Part shown: positions 7,091-15,362 of the stretch, in pieces
Position numbering within the stretch: position 1 is the first letter of the stretch
Layout of the letters: the number at the start of each line of letters is the position of its first letter
Source of the DNA: Collinsella sp.
GTDB lineage: Bacteria > Actinomycetota > Coriobacteriia > Coriobacteriales > Coriobacteriaceae
Assembly: GCA_022728415.1 (NCBI GenBank)
Contig: JAIJJM010000006.1
Location: 1-22,377 of the forward strand
Direction: 5' to 3'
Length of the DNA: 22,377 nt
Translations under genes and position numbers: made by a program
The notes under the pieces: model-generated
Database searches by the model: none
What the model was told of the DNA's origin: nothing
What the model saw: only the letters and a program-made list of their open reading frames with translations

Positions 7091-8523
7091 CCGCTTCCAT
7101 CTACACGGCCCCGTCCACGCGCGGCGTCGCATCGGGCATTCCGACGACCGCGGCCTCGATCACCGGCACCGGATACCGGTATGCGTTGGTCGGCCGCAGA
7201 CTGCTGGCATTGCTTATCGATGTGTTGCTCGTGGCCGTGGTGGGCGTGGTTGTGTTCCTGCTGTCGGGGCGCAGTCTCGCGTTCGCCGCATTGTGCGTCG
7301 TCCAGGTCATCGCGGTGCAATGGGGGTGGGAGGCCGGCCGTGGCCGTACCTTGGGAAAAACGATCATGGGCCTGCGCGTCGTTCGCGCGACGCATGACAT
7401 CGCCGAATCCGGGGCCGGGCTGCTGCCTCCGGGAGCATTCCGGGCTCTGCTGCGCACGATGACGACCGTGGTGACCGGCGCCATCGCGGTGGTCGGGGCG
7501 TTCGCGGCCGAATGCTCGTCGGCCATGGACAGCGTACGGCATCGCGGCTTGCAGGACGTGATCAGTGGCACGTCCGTCATCGACGAGCGCATACGGTACG
7601 TGTCCGTCGATTCACGGGACGACGGTGTCACTGACCGTACCGGTACCGACCTGACCGGGGATGACGATCTTGACGAGATGGTGACGGGAGGCTTTGTGCT
7701 TCCCCCGTCGGCCGAGGCGGCCGATAACTCGGCCTCCGCCCCGTCCATCATGGCTTCCCGCATGGCGGTGGGTCCTTCACCGGCATCTTCTGACATGGCG
7801 TTCGCAGCGCAGTCGGCCACGGCGAAGCCCAAACCCGTTACGCAGGTCCCGGCGGCGCCGGCCGGTCCCGCCGAGGCCGGAACGCCATTGCCGCCTTCGG
7901 CGCATGCTCCGATTCGCCCTGCCGCGCCAGCGCAGTCCGCCGCGGCGGCTCCGGCCACTCCGTCACCGGCTGCCACGCCGCTGCCATCCGCCGTTCGACC
8001 GCGGCAGGGCGTATCGTTGAGGTCGAACGTATCTTCAAGGCCCCCATCCGGAGCCGTCCCGCTCCCCGTTTCGGAGCCGTCCCATGCCGCCGTGCCGCCG
8101 TCGACGGTACCGTCGCCCATGGCACAGGCGTTGCCGCCTGCTCCCGCGCTGCCGACGTCCCAACCCGCATCAGCCAGACAGGTCGCCGTCGTGTATTTCG
8201 AGAACGGCCGCGGCGTGCATCTCGCCATCCCCAGCAGAGCGGTGCTGGGGCGCAAGCCATCCAGCGACGACCCCAGTGACGTGCTCGTACGAGTTCCGGA
8301 CACCACCGGCACCATGTCACGCAGTCACGCGCTGCTGGAAATCGATTCGGGTCGCATGTGGATCACCGATCTCAACAGCACGAACGGCATCGAAACGTTA
8401 GGCGAAGACGGTGTGACACGCCTGACGCCCAGCGTACGCACGGAGATTCCGCTGGGCACGCGCGTGTTCCTCGGCAATACGGCAGTGAGCGTCAGCTTGC
8501 TCAAGAACAGGGAGAAGAAGTGA
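7087..8523 (+). CDS. RDD-FHA domain membrane protein of the type VII secretion operon
   Basis: The product has 478 residues. The ATG at 7087 overlaps the preceding stop (ATGA), and translation matching RDD proteins begins near it; an in-frame upstream ATG at 6880 lies inside the previous gene and is rejected. Residues 29-170 form an RDD membrane domain (GRRLLALLIDVLL at 37-49, two to three hydrophobic segments, GKTIMGLRVV at 90-99). Residues 200-365 are a long Pro/Ala-rich linker. Residues 366-472 form a forkhead-associated domain with GR (388-389), SRSHA (411-415) and NSTNG (430-434), the residues that bind phosphothreonine peptides. FHA domains occur at the N-terminus of the EssC ATPase in Firmicute type VII systems. 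Here the domain is on a separate protein whose stop overlaps the eccC start (TGATG), suggesting a 1:1 partner of EccC that may respond to Ser/Thr kinase signalling. Confidence 0.9.
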   Translation: MTASIYTAPSTRGVASGIPTTAASITGTGYRYALVGRRLLALLIDVLLVAVVGVVVFLLSGRSLAFAALCVVQVIAVQWGWEAGRGRTLGKTIMGLRVVRATHDIAESGAGLLPPGAFRALLRTMTTVVTGAIAVVGAFAAECSSAMDSVRHRGLQDVISGTSVIDERIRYVSVDSRDDGVTDRTGTDLTGDDDLDEMVTGGFVLPPSAEAADNSASAPSIMASRMAVGPSPASSDMAFAAQSATAKPKPVTQVPAAPAGPAEAGTPLPPSAHAPIRPAAPAQSAAAAPATPSPAATPLPSAVRPRQGVSLRSNVSSRPPSGAVPLPVSEPSHAAVPPSTVPSPMAQALPPAPALPTSQPASARQVAVVYFENGRGVHLAIPSRAVLGRKPSSDDPSDVLVRVPDTTGTMSRSHALLEIDSGRMWITDLNSTNGIETLGEDGVTRLTPSVRTEIPLGTRVFLGNTAVSVSLLKNREKK

Positions 8524-11500
8524 TGAGTGGGGCAGAGCCGCAAGTATCCTCCCGCATAGACCAGCCCAAGGCGCCGCACGGAAAGATTATCCTGCAGGCG
8601 CCTCCCGAGCTGGAGGCCAGCGATGGCATGAATACGCTGGTGACCATGCTGGTGCCGCTGCTGGGCAGCGTGTCGGCCATCGTGATGATGGTCATGTCGA
8701 ATTCAGGCATCACCGGATTCCTCACCGGAGGCATGTTCATGCTGTCCTCCGTGGGATTCGTGCTGGTCAACGGAGTCCGGCAGCGCTCCCAGCGCAAGGC
8801 CAATCTGACGTCCTCCAGGCGCGAGTATCTTGCATACCTCGCCGATTTGCGCAAGACCGTGCGCACGGCCGCCAGGAAACAGCGCCGTTCGGAACTGTGG
8901 AACGATCCGTCCCCCGATGCCCTGGTCGCCATCGCGCAGGAGAGCGTGCGCCGCTGGGAGCGCATCCCCTCGGACGAGGACTTCCTCACCGTCCGCATCG
9001 GCTCCAAGGAGGAGCCTCTGTGCCTCACGCTGCAGGCCCCGGAATTGCCGCCTCTGGCCGAGCTCGACCCTGTCTGCGCATCGGCGGCGCACCGGTTCAT
9101 GATGGCGCATCAGAACATCACGGGCATGCCGTGCACCATCAATCTGAGCCAATACAAGCGGATCGAGATACTCGGCGACGCCGATCAGGCGCAAAGCCTG
9201 GCCCGCACGCTGCTGTGTCAGGCCGCCATCTGGCATGGGCCGGAATATGTGCGCGTGCTCGTCATCGCATCTCCCGAGCAGCAGTATGCGTGGCAGTGGG
9301 TCAGACACTTGCCCCAGGCGTGGAATGACGACGATCACGACGCCGGGCTCGGGCATGGCTCGGTGATGCTGGCTGGCAACATCGAGGAGGCCAACCGCAT
9401 GATCGGGGAGGACACCCTGCATCGCAGCCGGTTCACCGGCCATGGGCGGTCCACGTTGCCGCACTGGATCGTGGTGAGGGACGGTGCAGTGCCGTTGGGC
9501 GACCTGTCATACGGTGAGGATGACGGCATTCTGCGACAGGGCGGATTTGACGGGGTGACGCTCATCGACCTGCCCGAGGAGTGGGACGAGCTGGAAGAAG
9601 ATGACGTGCTGCGCGTCATTTTCTCGCAATCCTCCATCGAAATGGGGCTGAACGTAGCGCGGACCTCCGCGGTCAACCAGATCGAGCTCATCACCTCTTC
9701 CGGGCGTGTGTCGGTATGCGAGCCCGATTCCATCAGCGTGCAGGAGGCCCAGGCCGTCGCCAGCCGTCTCGAAGCCGTGCCCGCACAGGGACAGGACGAG
9801 GACCAGGACGAGCAGACGTCCCACAAGAAGTCGTCCGAACTGGCCGACCTGCTGGGCATCGCGGATATCCACCACATCGATCTGCGTCGCCTGTGGGCAT
9901 ACAAGACGGGCAAGGACAGGCTCCGCGTGCCCATCGGACTCAATGCCGATACCAGCACCACGTTCCTCGACATCAAGGAATCCGCGCAATACGGCATGGG
10001 ACCGCACGGCGTGCTCGTCGGCGCCACGGGCTCAGGCAAGTCTGAGGTGTTACGTACGCTGGTTCTCTCGCTCGCGCTCACCCACAGTCCCGACCAGCTG
10101 AATTTCGTGCTCATCGACTTCAAGGGCGGTGCGACGTTTGCAGGCATGGAAGGCATGCCGCACATATCGTCCATCATCACCAACCTCGGCGAGGAGGCCT
10201 CGCTCGTCGATCGTATGCAGGATGCGTTGACCGGCGAGATGACACGGCGCCAGGAACTGCTGCGCAAGGCCGGCAACTTCGCCAACGTCTCGGATTACGA
10301 GAAGGCTCGACTCAACGGCCGGACCGATCTGAAACCGCTGCCTGCACTGTTCGTCGTGTGTGACGAGTTCTCGGAACTGCTGGCCGCGAAACCCGACATC
10401 GTAGACTCCTTCGTGAATATCGGACGCCTGGGACGCTCCCTTGAGGTTCACCTGCTCATCGCCTCGCAGCGTCTTGAGGAAGGCAAATTGCGCGGCCTTG
10501 ACTCGCACCTGTCCTACCGCATCGGACTGCGCACGTTCTCCGCCTCCGAGTCGCGCGCGGTGCTGGGCGTCCCTGATGCATACACCCTGCCCAGCATCCC
10601 CGGCGTCGGATATCTCAAGCCCGATCCCAGCACGATGATCCGGTTCCGGGCCTCATACGTCTCCGGTCCGCCGAAGGGCGAGCCGGACACCAACCCCTCG
10701 AACTTCGACGTCGCGGTCGAGCAGATGCGGCACGCCGGCGGCACTCCGGCGCATCAGGTATGGCTGCCGCCGCTGAACGTGCCGAACACGCTCGACGAGT
10801 TCTTCCCGGATCTTGAAGTCACCGGCCGATACGGGCTGATATCCCGGTCCGGCCGCGAAGCCGGGTACCTTTCGGTACCGGTCGCGCTGGAAGATAAGCC
10901 GAAGGAGCAGAAGCGCGACGTGCTCAGGCTCGACCTGTCCGGCGCCGGCGGCCATGTGGCCATCGCCGGTGGACCTCTGACCGGCAAGAGCACGTTCATG
11001 CGCACGATGGTCGCGTCCCTGGCCCTCACCCACAGCCCGCTGGAGGTGCAATGCTACGCCATGGACCTCGGCGGCGGCACGTTCGCGGGAATGGAGGACC
11101 TTGCGCACATGGCCGGCGTGGCATTGCGTGGCGATGACGAACGCATCAACCGCATGCTCGCCGAGATCGTCAGCATCATCAACGCCCGCGAACGGTATTT
11201 CAAGGCCAACAAGATCGACTCCATCGGCACCTACCGTCAGCTGCGCGACCAAGGCAAGGCCGACGACGGATACGGTGAGGTGTTCCTGTTCATCGATGGA
11301 TGGCAGAACTTCAAGGTCGAATACGAGGACCTGCAACCCAAGGTGCTTGACATCGTCTCCAGGGGACTGACGTTCGGCGTGCATGTGATCATCTCCACCA
11401 GCCGGTGGATGGACCTGAGGGCCAACATCAAGGACCTTATGGGCACCCGTCTGGAACTGCGGCTCGGCGACCCCGCGGATTCCGAGATCGACCGCCGAAC

Positions 11501-12467
11501 CGCCATGACCGTGCCCAAGGGTATGCCCGGGCGAGGCATCGTCTCCAGCAAGCGCCACATCCTCGTGGCGTTGCCGCGCGTGGACGGCAATCACGGGGCC
11601 GACTCCCTGTCCGACGGCATCAAGGATCTCATCGCAAAGGTCAACGGCGCCTGGAACGGGCCGAAACCGCCCAAACTCCGCCTGCTGCCCACGCTGCTGT
11701 CCCGCATGCAGTTCCTCGCCACCGTGCCCGAACGCGCACGCGAGTCCCGGTTCGTGCTCGGTGTGGACGAGGCCGACCTCAAACCGGTGCTGTTCAACCC
11801 GCGACGCTCGCCGCACATGTATGCATTCGGAGATTCAAGATCCGGCAAATCCTCGTTCCTGCGTCTCGTCTCGCGCGAGATCGAACGGTATTACGACGGC
11901 AACGGCGGCAAGGCCAAGATATTCCTGGTCGACTATCGACGGGCCCTGCTGGACGAGGTCAGCGAGAAATATCTCGGCCAATACCTGACGAACCATGACG
12001 AGACCAGCGCGGCGATGAGCGAGCTCGCGCAATTCCTCGCCACGCGCATCCCGGGCTCGGACGTGACCGCGGAGCAGCTGCGCAACCGCTCGTGGTGGAC
12101 GGGCTCCGACGCCTATGTGCTGGTGGACGATTACGATCTGGTCGCCACATCGCGCGGCAACCCGCTGCAGCCGTTGGCGCCCCTGCTTGCGCAGGCATCC
12201 GATATCGGACTGCACGTGTTCATCGTGCGCCGCACTGGCGGTGCCAGCCGTTCGCTTTACGACCCGATACTGCAGTCCTTCCAGGACCTGGGTGTCACCG
12301 GCATGCTGTTCTCCGGAGATCCGAACGAGGGGCAGCTCATCGGCAAGACCAAGCCCAAGCCGCTGGTGCCGGGCCGGGTGCAGATCGTCAGCCGGGACGC
12401 GGGCACGTTCCTGGCTCAGCTCGCATACGCCCCGCCGAATCTGCCTCCTATGGCACCGGTGGGGTGA
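8523..12467 (+). CDS. eccC: Type VII secretion AAA+ ATPase EccC (three FtsK/SpoIIIE domains)
   Basis: The product has 1314 residues. The ATG at 8523 shares a base with the preceding TGA; the longer in-frame start at 8358 lies within the FHA gene and is rejected. Two membrane helices (about 37-59 and 64-83) are followed by a cytosolic stalk and three FtsK/SpoIIIE ATPase domains. Their Walker A motifs are GATGSGKS (500-507), GGPLTGKS (816-823) and GDSRSGKS (1103-1110). The Walker B of domain 1 is complete (CDE, D614-E615). Domain 2 has D925 followed by Gly and domain 3 has D1202-D1203, so domains 2 and 3 lack the usual catalytic Glu. This asymmetry is typical of EccC, in which domain 1 drives export and later domains bind substrate. 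It is the single-chain form rather than split EccCa/EccCb. It should recognise the YxxxD signal of the WXG100 protein at 1821-2114. Confidence 0.96.
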   Translation: MSGAEPQVSSRIDQPKAPHGKIILQAPPELEASDGMNTLVTMLVPLLGSVSAIVMMVMSNSGITGFLTGGMFMLSSVGFVLVNGVRQRSQRKANLTSSRREYLAYLADLRKTVRTAARKQRRSELWNDPSPDALVAIAQESVRRWERIPSDEDFLTVRIGSKEEPLCLTLQAPELPPLAELDPVCASAAHRFMMAHQNITGMPCTINLSQYKRIEILGDADQAQSLARTLLCQAAIWHGPEYVRVLVIASPEQQYAWQWVRHLPQAWNDDDHDAGLGHGSVMLAGNIEEANRMIGEDTLHRSRFTGHGRSTLPHWIVVRDGAVPLGDLSYGEDDGILRQGGFDGVTLIDLPEEWDELEEDDVLRVIFSQSSIEMGLNVARTSAVNQIELITSSGRVSVCEPDSISVQEAQAVASRLEAVPAQGQDEDQDEQTSHKKSSELADLLGIADIHHIDLRRLWAYKTGKDRLRVPIGLNADTSTTFLDIKESAQYGMGPHGVLVGATGSGKSEVLRTLVLSLALTHSPDQLNFVLIDFKGGATFAGMEGMPHISSIITNLGEEASLVDRMQDALTGEMTRRQELLRKAGNFANVSDYEKARLNGRTDLKPLPALFVVCDEFSELLAAKPDIVDSFVNIGRLGRSLEVHLLIASQRLEEGKLRGLDSHLSYRIGLRTFSASESRAVLGVPDAYTLPSIPGVGYLKPDPSTMIRFRASYVSGPPKGEPDTNPSNFDVAVEQMRHAGGTPAHQVWLPPLNVPNTLDEFFPDLEVTGRYGLISRSGREAGYLSVPVALEDKPKEQKRDVLRLDLSGAGGHVAIAGGPLTGKSTFMRTMVASLALTHSPLEVQCYAMDLGGGTFAGMEDLAHMAGVALRGDDERINRMLAEIVSIINARERYFKANKIDSIGTYRQLRDQGKADDGYGEVFLFIDGWQNFKVEYEDLQPKVLDIVSRGLTFGVHVIISTSRWMDLRANIKDLMGTRLELRLGDPADSEIDRRTAMTVPKGMPGRGIVSSKRHILVALPRVDGNHGADSLSDGIKDLIAKVNGAWNGPKPPKLRLLPTLLSRMQFLATVPERARESRFVLGVDEADLKPVLFNPRRSPHMYAFGDSRSGKSSFLRLVSREIERYYDGNGGKAKIFLVDYRRALLDEVSEKYLGQYLTNHDETSAAMSELAQFLATRIPGSDVTAEQLRNRSWWTGSDAYVLVDDYDLVATSRGNPLQPLAPLLAQASDIGLHVFIVRRTGGASRSLYDPILQSFQDLGVTGMLFSGDPNEGQLIGKTKPKPLVPGRVQIVSRDAGTFLAQLAYAPPNLPPMAPVG

Positions 12468-12492
12468 TTGGCGGCCGGGAAGGCCCTGCGCG

Positions 12493-13848
12493 TCAACGTG
12501 CACGATGCCCTTTGCCGGATGTCGCGACACTGTGGGGCTTGGCGTCCAGTACGGTCCGGTGTGCTTCGCAAGTGCGGGAATCCCTCATGACCCGGACGGT
12601 GACGAGCATGATGATGACGATGATCGCGGACACACCGGCCAACGTCATCGCGAGCGACGTGCCATGATCGCCGTCCGGCGTTGGAACGATGCGCACGCGC
12701 TGACGAGAACCGCCTTCTGGGGCATGCGACTCGTATGACGAGCTCGCCGGGCCGCGCAGGCCGTTCGCCAACGTCATGGTGATGGCGCCATATGGATTGA
12801 GCTGCCCCCAGCCGCGGTCGTCGTCACGTGAATCGGGATTCGGCCGGTTGCCGGACGCCTCTATGCGCTGCATCCACTGAGATGCGGTCTCATCGGGATA
12901 CCGTTGCGCCACCAGAGCCGCCGCCGCACTGGCAAAGGCCGTGGCATAGCTCGACGCCGCGGCATCGGATGAGAACACGCAATCGACACCACGGGGAATG
13001 GTCGACGTGACAGCCATGCCGGGGGCGAATATGTCCACCTGCGAGCCGCTGATCGAATCCGCGGACGCGTGGAACGATGTATCCGCCGCGGCCACGCCCA
13101 GCACGTCGGGCCAAGAGGCGGGGTAGCGGGGGCCGTCCTGCGTGGACGACGAGGTATTGCGGTTCCCGGCGCTCGCCACGATGAGGCTGCCCTTGCCCTG
13201 TGCATAGGTCACCGCTGACCGCAACCCGTCATCCGCGGTGACGGTGCTTTGCGACACATTGATGATCTGCGCGCCATGGTCGGCCGCGTAGAGGATGCCC
13301 TTGGCAAGCATCTGCGGGCTGGGCCCGCCTTGCGAATGGCTTGACTCGTTGCTGACCGTATCGTATACGCGCACGGGGAGGATCGTTGCTTTGGGTGCGA
13401 TGCCGACCAGTGCGGACCCCTCGACCTGCCGGGCGGCGATGATGCCCGCCACCACGGTGCCGTGGCCGTAATTGTCGGTGCGGCCGTCCGTCGCGCCGTC
13501 CCCGACGAGATTGACGCCGGGAAGTACGGCTGTGCCGGCCAGATGCGGATTGCTTGTGTCGACGCCGGAATCGACCACGGCCACGGTGATGCCGTCGCCG
13601 TCCGCCAGGCTTCGCACGACATCCATGCCCAGTGCGGCCTCCGTCCACGGCGTATCGGTGACATAGTTGGTCTTGCCGATCTCGCAGCTTCCCCCGTCGG
13701 CATGCGCGGCGGGCATCCGGCCACCGTCAAATGGCGCCGCTCCCAGGCAGCATGCCGCGGCGACCAATGCCGAGCAGCATGCCATCACCAGCCGTCGCCC
13801 CGCGTGACGGGTGCACTGCGTCGAGCGTGTGACGCCCCTCATGGTCAT
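12493..13848 (-). CDS. mycP: Mycosin-type subtilisin protease of the type VII system (MycP)
   Basis: The product has 451 residues, with start ATG at 13848 overlapping the eccB stop (ATGA) and GGAGAAGGG just upstream; a second ATG two codons later is possible. A signal peptide is seen (RR at 18-19, hydrophobic core to about 37, cleavage near AHA-D at 48-51). The S8 subtilase triad is Asp93 (VVDSGVD), His129 (YGHGT) and Ser300 (SSYATAFA), with the oxyanion Asn229 (ASAGN). The usual Gly-Thr-Ser around the catalytic serine is Ser-Ser here. A hydrophobic segment at 398-420 followed by Arg residues anchors the C-terminus in the membrane, leaving a 30-residue cytosolic tail. Mycosins are required for stability of the ESX complex and may process substrates. 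It is the last gene of eccD-eccB-mycP, converging on eccC with a 25-base gap. Confidence 0.94.
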   Translation of the reverse strand: MTMRGVTRSTQCTRHAGRRLVMACCSALVAAACCLGAAPFDGGRMPAAHADGGSCEIGKTNYVTDTPWTEAALGMDVVRSLADGDGITVAVVDSGVDTSNPHLAGTAVLPGVNLVGDGATDGRTDNYGHGTVVAGIIAARQVEGSALVGIAPKATILPVRVYDTVSNESSHSQGGPSPQMLAKGILYAADHGAQIINVSQSTVTADDGLRSAVTYAQGKGSLIVASAGNRNTSSSTQDGPRYPASWPDVLGVAAADTSFHASADSISGSQVDIFAPGMAVTSTIPRGVDCVFSSDAAASSYATAFASAAAALVAQRYPDETASQWMQRIEASGNRPNPDSRDDDRGWGQLNPYGAITMTLANGLRGPASSSYESHAPEGGSRQRVRIVPTPDGDHGTSLAMTLAGVSAIIVIIMLVTVRVMRDSRTCEAHRTVLDAKPHSVATSGKGHRAR

Positions 13849-15329
13849 CGCCCTTCTCCATCGCCGGTGCCGGCGTGTCCGGCATCTTCCACGGTGCCGG
13901 ATTTTTCGGATGTGCCGGTGCTCGTGGAGGCATCGGCACCCGTGGATGTGCCGGCATCCTTGATGCTCAGCGACACCCCCACATGAAAGACGTTGATCCA
14001 TGAGCGGGGGATGGCGGTGACGTCATCTGACTGGAATCCCAGCCGTTTCAGCGTCTCATCATCGTCATCGGGCACCGGGTACGCCGCACCCGTGCCGTCC
14101 ACCACATACAGCACGCCCTGACGCGAACCGGAGACCGGGGCCGCGCGGAGTAGCGCCCCGCTGGCTCCCTGCACGGTGACGCCCGAGTCGGACCGTGCGG
14201 GGACCTGCTGCGGATCGGAGAACGTCACCATATGGATGCCTGCGGCCGGATTGGCCTTGCCTTTCTCTGCATTCTCCACTGCCGTGTCCAAGGCGACGCA
14301 GGTGCCTCCTTGTGGAATCTGCGCTGCGGTGAGCCGGCTGTCCGGCCAGTCGTCGGGAACGATCGACGACGAGGCGTTGCGGAATCCCGCCTGCTGCTGC
14401 TCCTGCGGTGACATCGTCACCGGCGCGGCAGACGTGCCGGCGCTGAGCTTGTACATGGCCAGCGCGAGACCGCTCAGTGGCGCCAACGTGCCGTCCCTCA
14501 GCACGACGTACATGGTTCGGCCGTCGGAGGGATCGGCGATCATCGAGCCGACGGTGTAGGTTTTGCCGCCCACTTCGACGCTGCCGGCGCGCCCGGGAAT
14601 GGTCAGCGTTCCGATGTCGGAGCCGCCGGCGAACAGATCCAGCCATTGCACCGGTGCCTTGGGCGCCTGGTCGAGCGTCAGCTGGCCGATGCCGAGAATA
14701 CGCAGCACGGCGTCGCGAATCGTGCCATCCTGCGGCAGGCGGTGACGGACTCCGTCAATCAGCAGATATCCGGTCCCGTCAACATTGACGAGCGAAGCCT
14801 GCCGGTCCGGGACCCGTTTCCACGGGCTCGCGTCGTCGGTCACCATGGTGACGGTCGCGCCCTGCTTCTCTCCGAGACAGCTCACCAGATAGCGTGACGC
14901 CAGACGGGACCGGTTCGGCAGGATATCGGGTGCCCCCACGATGCCGACGCTGGAACCGACCGGAATGCCCTCCAGATCCTTGTCGTCCACGGTGATGACC
15001 CGATATTCGGACGAAGGGATGAGCAGTCGTGCGCTCGTCGTGTTGATGACGGGATGGAGCACGCCGTTCACGCTGACGAACCGTGATGCCGTGTCCTTGC
15101 CCACGATGAGCTTGTTGTTGCTCCAGTCGGAGGGCAGGCCGGGGCTGATGATGCCGTAGAACACGCTGACCAGGATCATGACGGCGGTCAGGCCTATGCT
15201 CACCATCACCGGGGTGAGTCCTTTCTTGGGCGTGAGCTCCTTGCCGTCGGGCATGCCGGACGTGAACGCCGTGATCAGCCTCGCCCGCGAATAGTTTTGC
15301 GCGTCCTGCAGATCCTTTTTGTTTGCCAT
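13845..15329 (-). CDS. eccB: Type VII secretion protein EccB
   Basis: The product has 494 residues, with AGGAG six bases before the ATG. It has the EccB plan: a short basic cytosolic N-terminus (1-40, including the family-typical region ending ELTPKKG), one membrane helix (about 41-62) and a long extracytoplasmic domain. Cys151 and Cys344 are the only two cysteines and could form the disulfide known in the family. The segment VDGTGAAYPV (410-419), followed by an LGF and an IPRSW stretch, matches the conserved EccB C-terminal repeat. The last 35 residues are a Gly/Ser/Thr-rich disordered tail. EccB stabilises the ESX membrane complex on the outer face and touches MycP. It starts 33 bases after eccD and overlaps mycP by four bases. 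Confidence 0.94.
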   Translation of the reverse strand: MANKKDLQDAQNYSRARLITAFTSGMPDGKELTPKKGLTPVMVSIGLTAVMILVSVFYGIISPGLPSDWSNNKLIVGKDTASRFVSVNGVLHPVINTTSARLLIPSSEYRVITVDDKDLEGIPVGSSVGIVGAPDILPNRSRLASRYLVSCLGEKQGATVTMVTDDASPWKRVPDRQASLVNVDGTGYLLIDGVRHRLPQDGTIRDAVLRILGIGQLTLDQAPKAPVQWLDLFAGGSDIGTLTIPGRAGSVEVGGKTYTVGSMIADPSDGRTMYVVLRDGTLAPLSGLALAMYKLSAGTSAAPVTMSPQEQQQAGFRNASSSIVPDDWPDSRLTAAQIPQGGTCVALDTAVENAEKGKANPAAGIHMVTFSDPQQVPARSDSGVTVQGASGALLRAAPVSGSRQGVLYVVDGTGAAYPVPDDDDETLKRLGFQSDDVTAIPRSWINVFHVGVSLSIKDAGTSTGADASTSTGTSEKSGTVEDAGHAGTGDGEGR

Positions 15330-15362
15330 GAACGTCTCCTATGTACGGCTCTTTGAATGCCG

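Noticed and set aside
10653..11816. 387-codon minus-strand frame opposite eccC
   Set aside because: It overlaps the conserved ATPase domains of EccC; composition is His/Gln/Arg-biased and there is no ribosome binding site or recognisable motif.
12473..12485. GGCC-GGGAA-GGCC hairpin between eccC and mycP as a terminator
   Set aside because: The stem is only four base pairs, cannot be extended and has no T-run.
13740..13800. Lipoprotein reading of the cysteine-rich MycP signal peptide
   Set aside because: The Cys residues (24-25 and 33-34) lack a proper lipobox, and a standard cleavage site after AHA at residue 50 is present.
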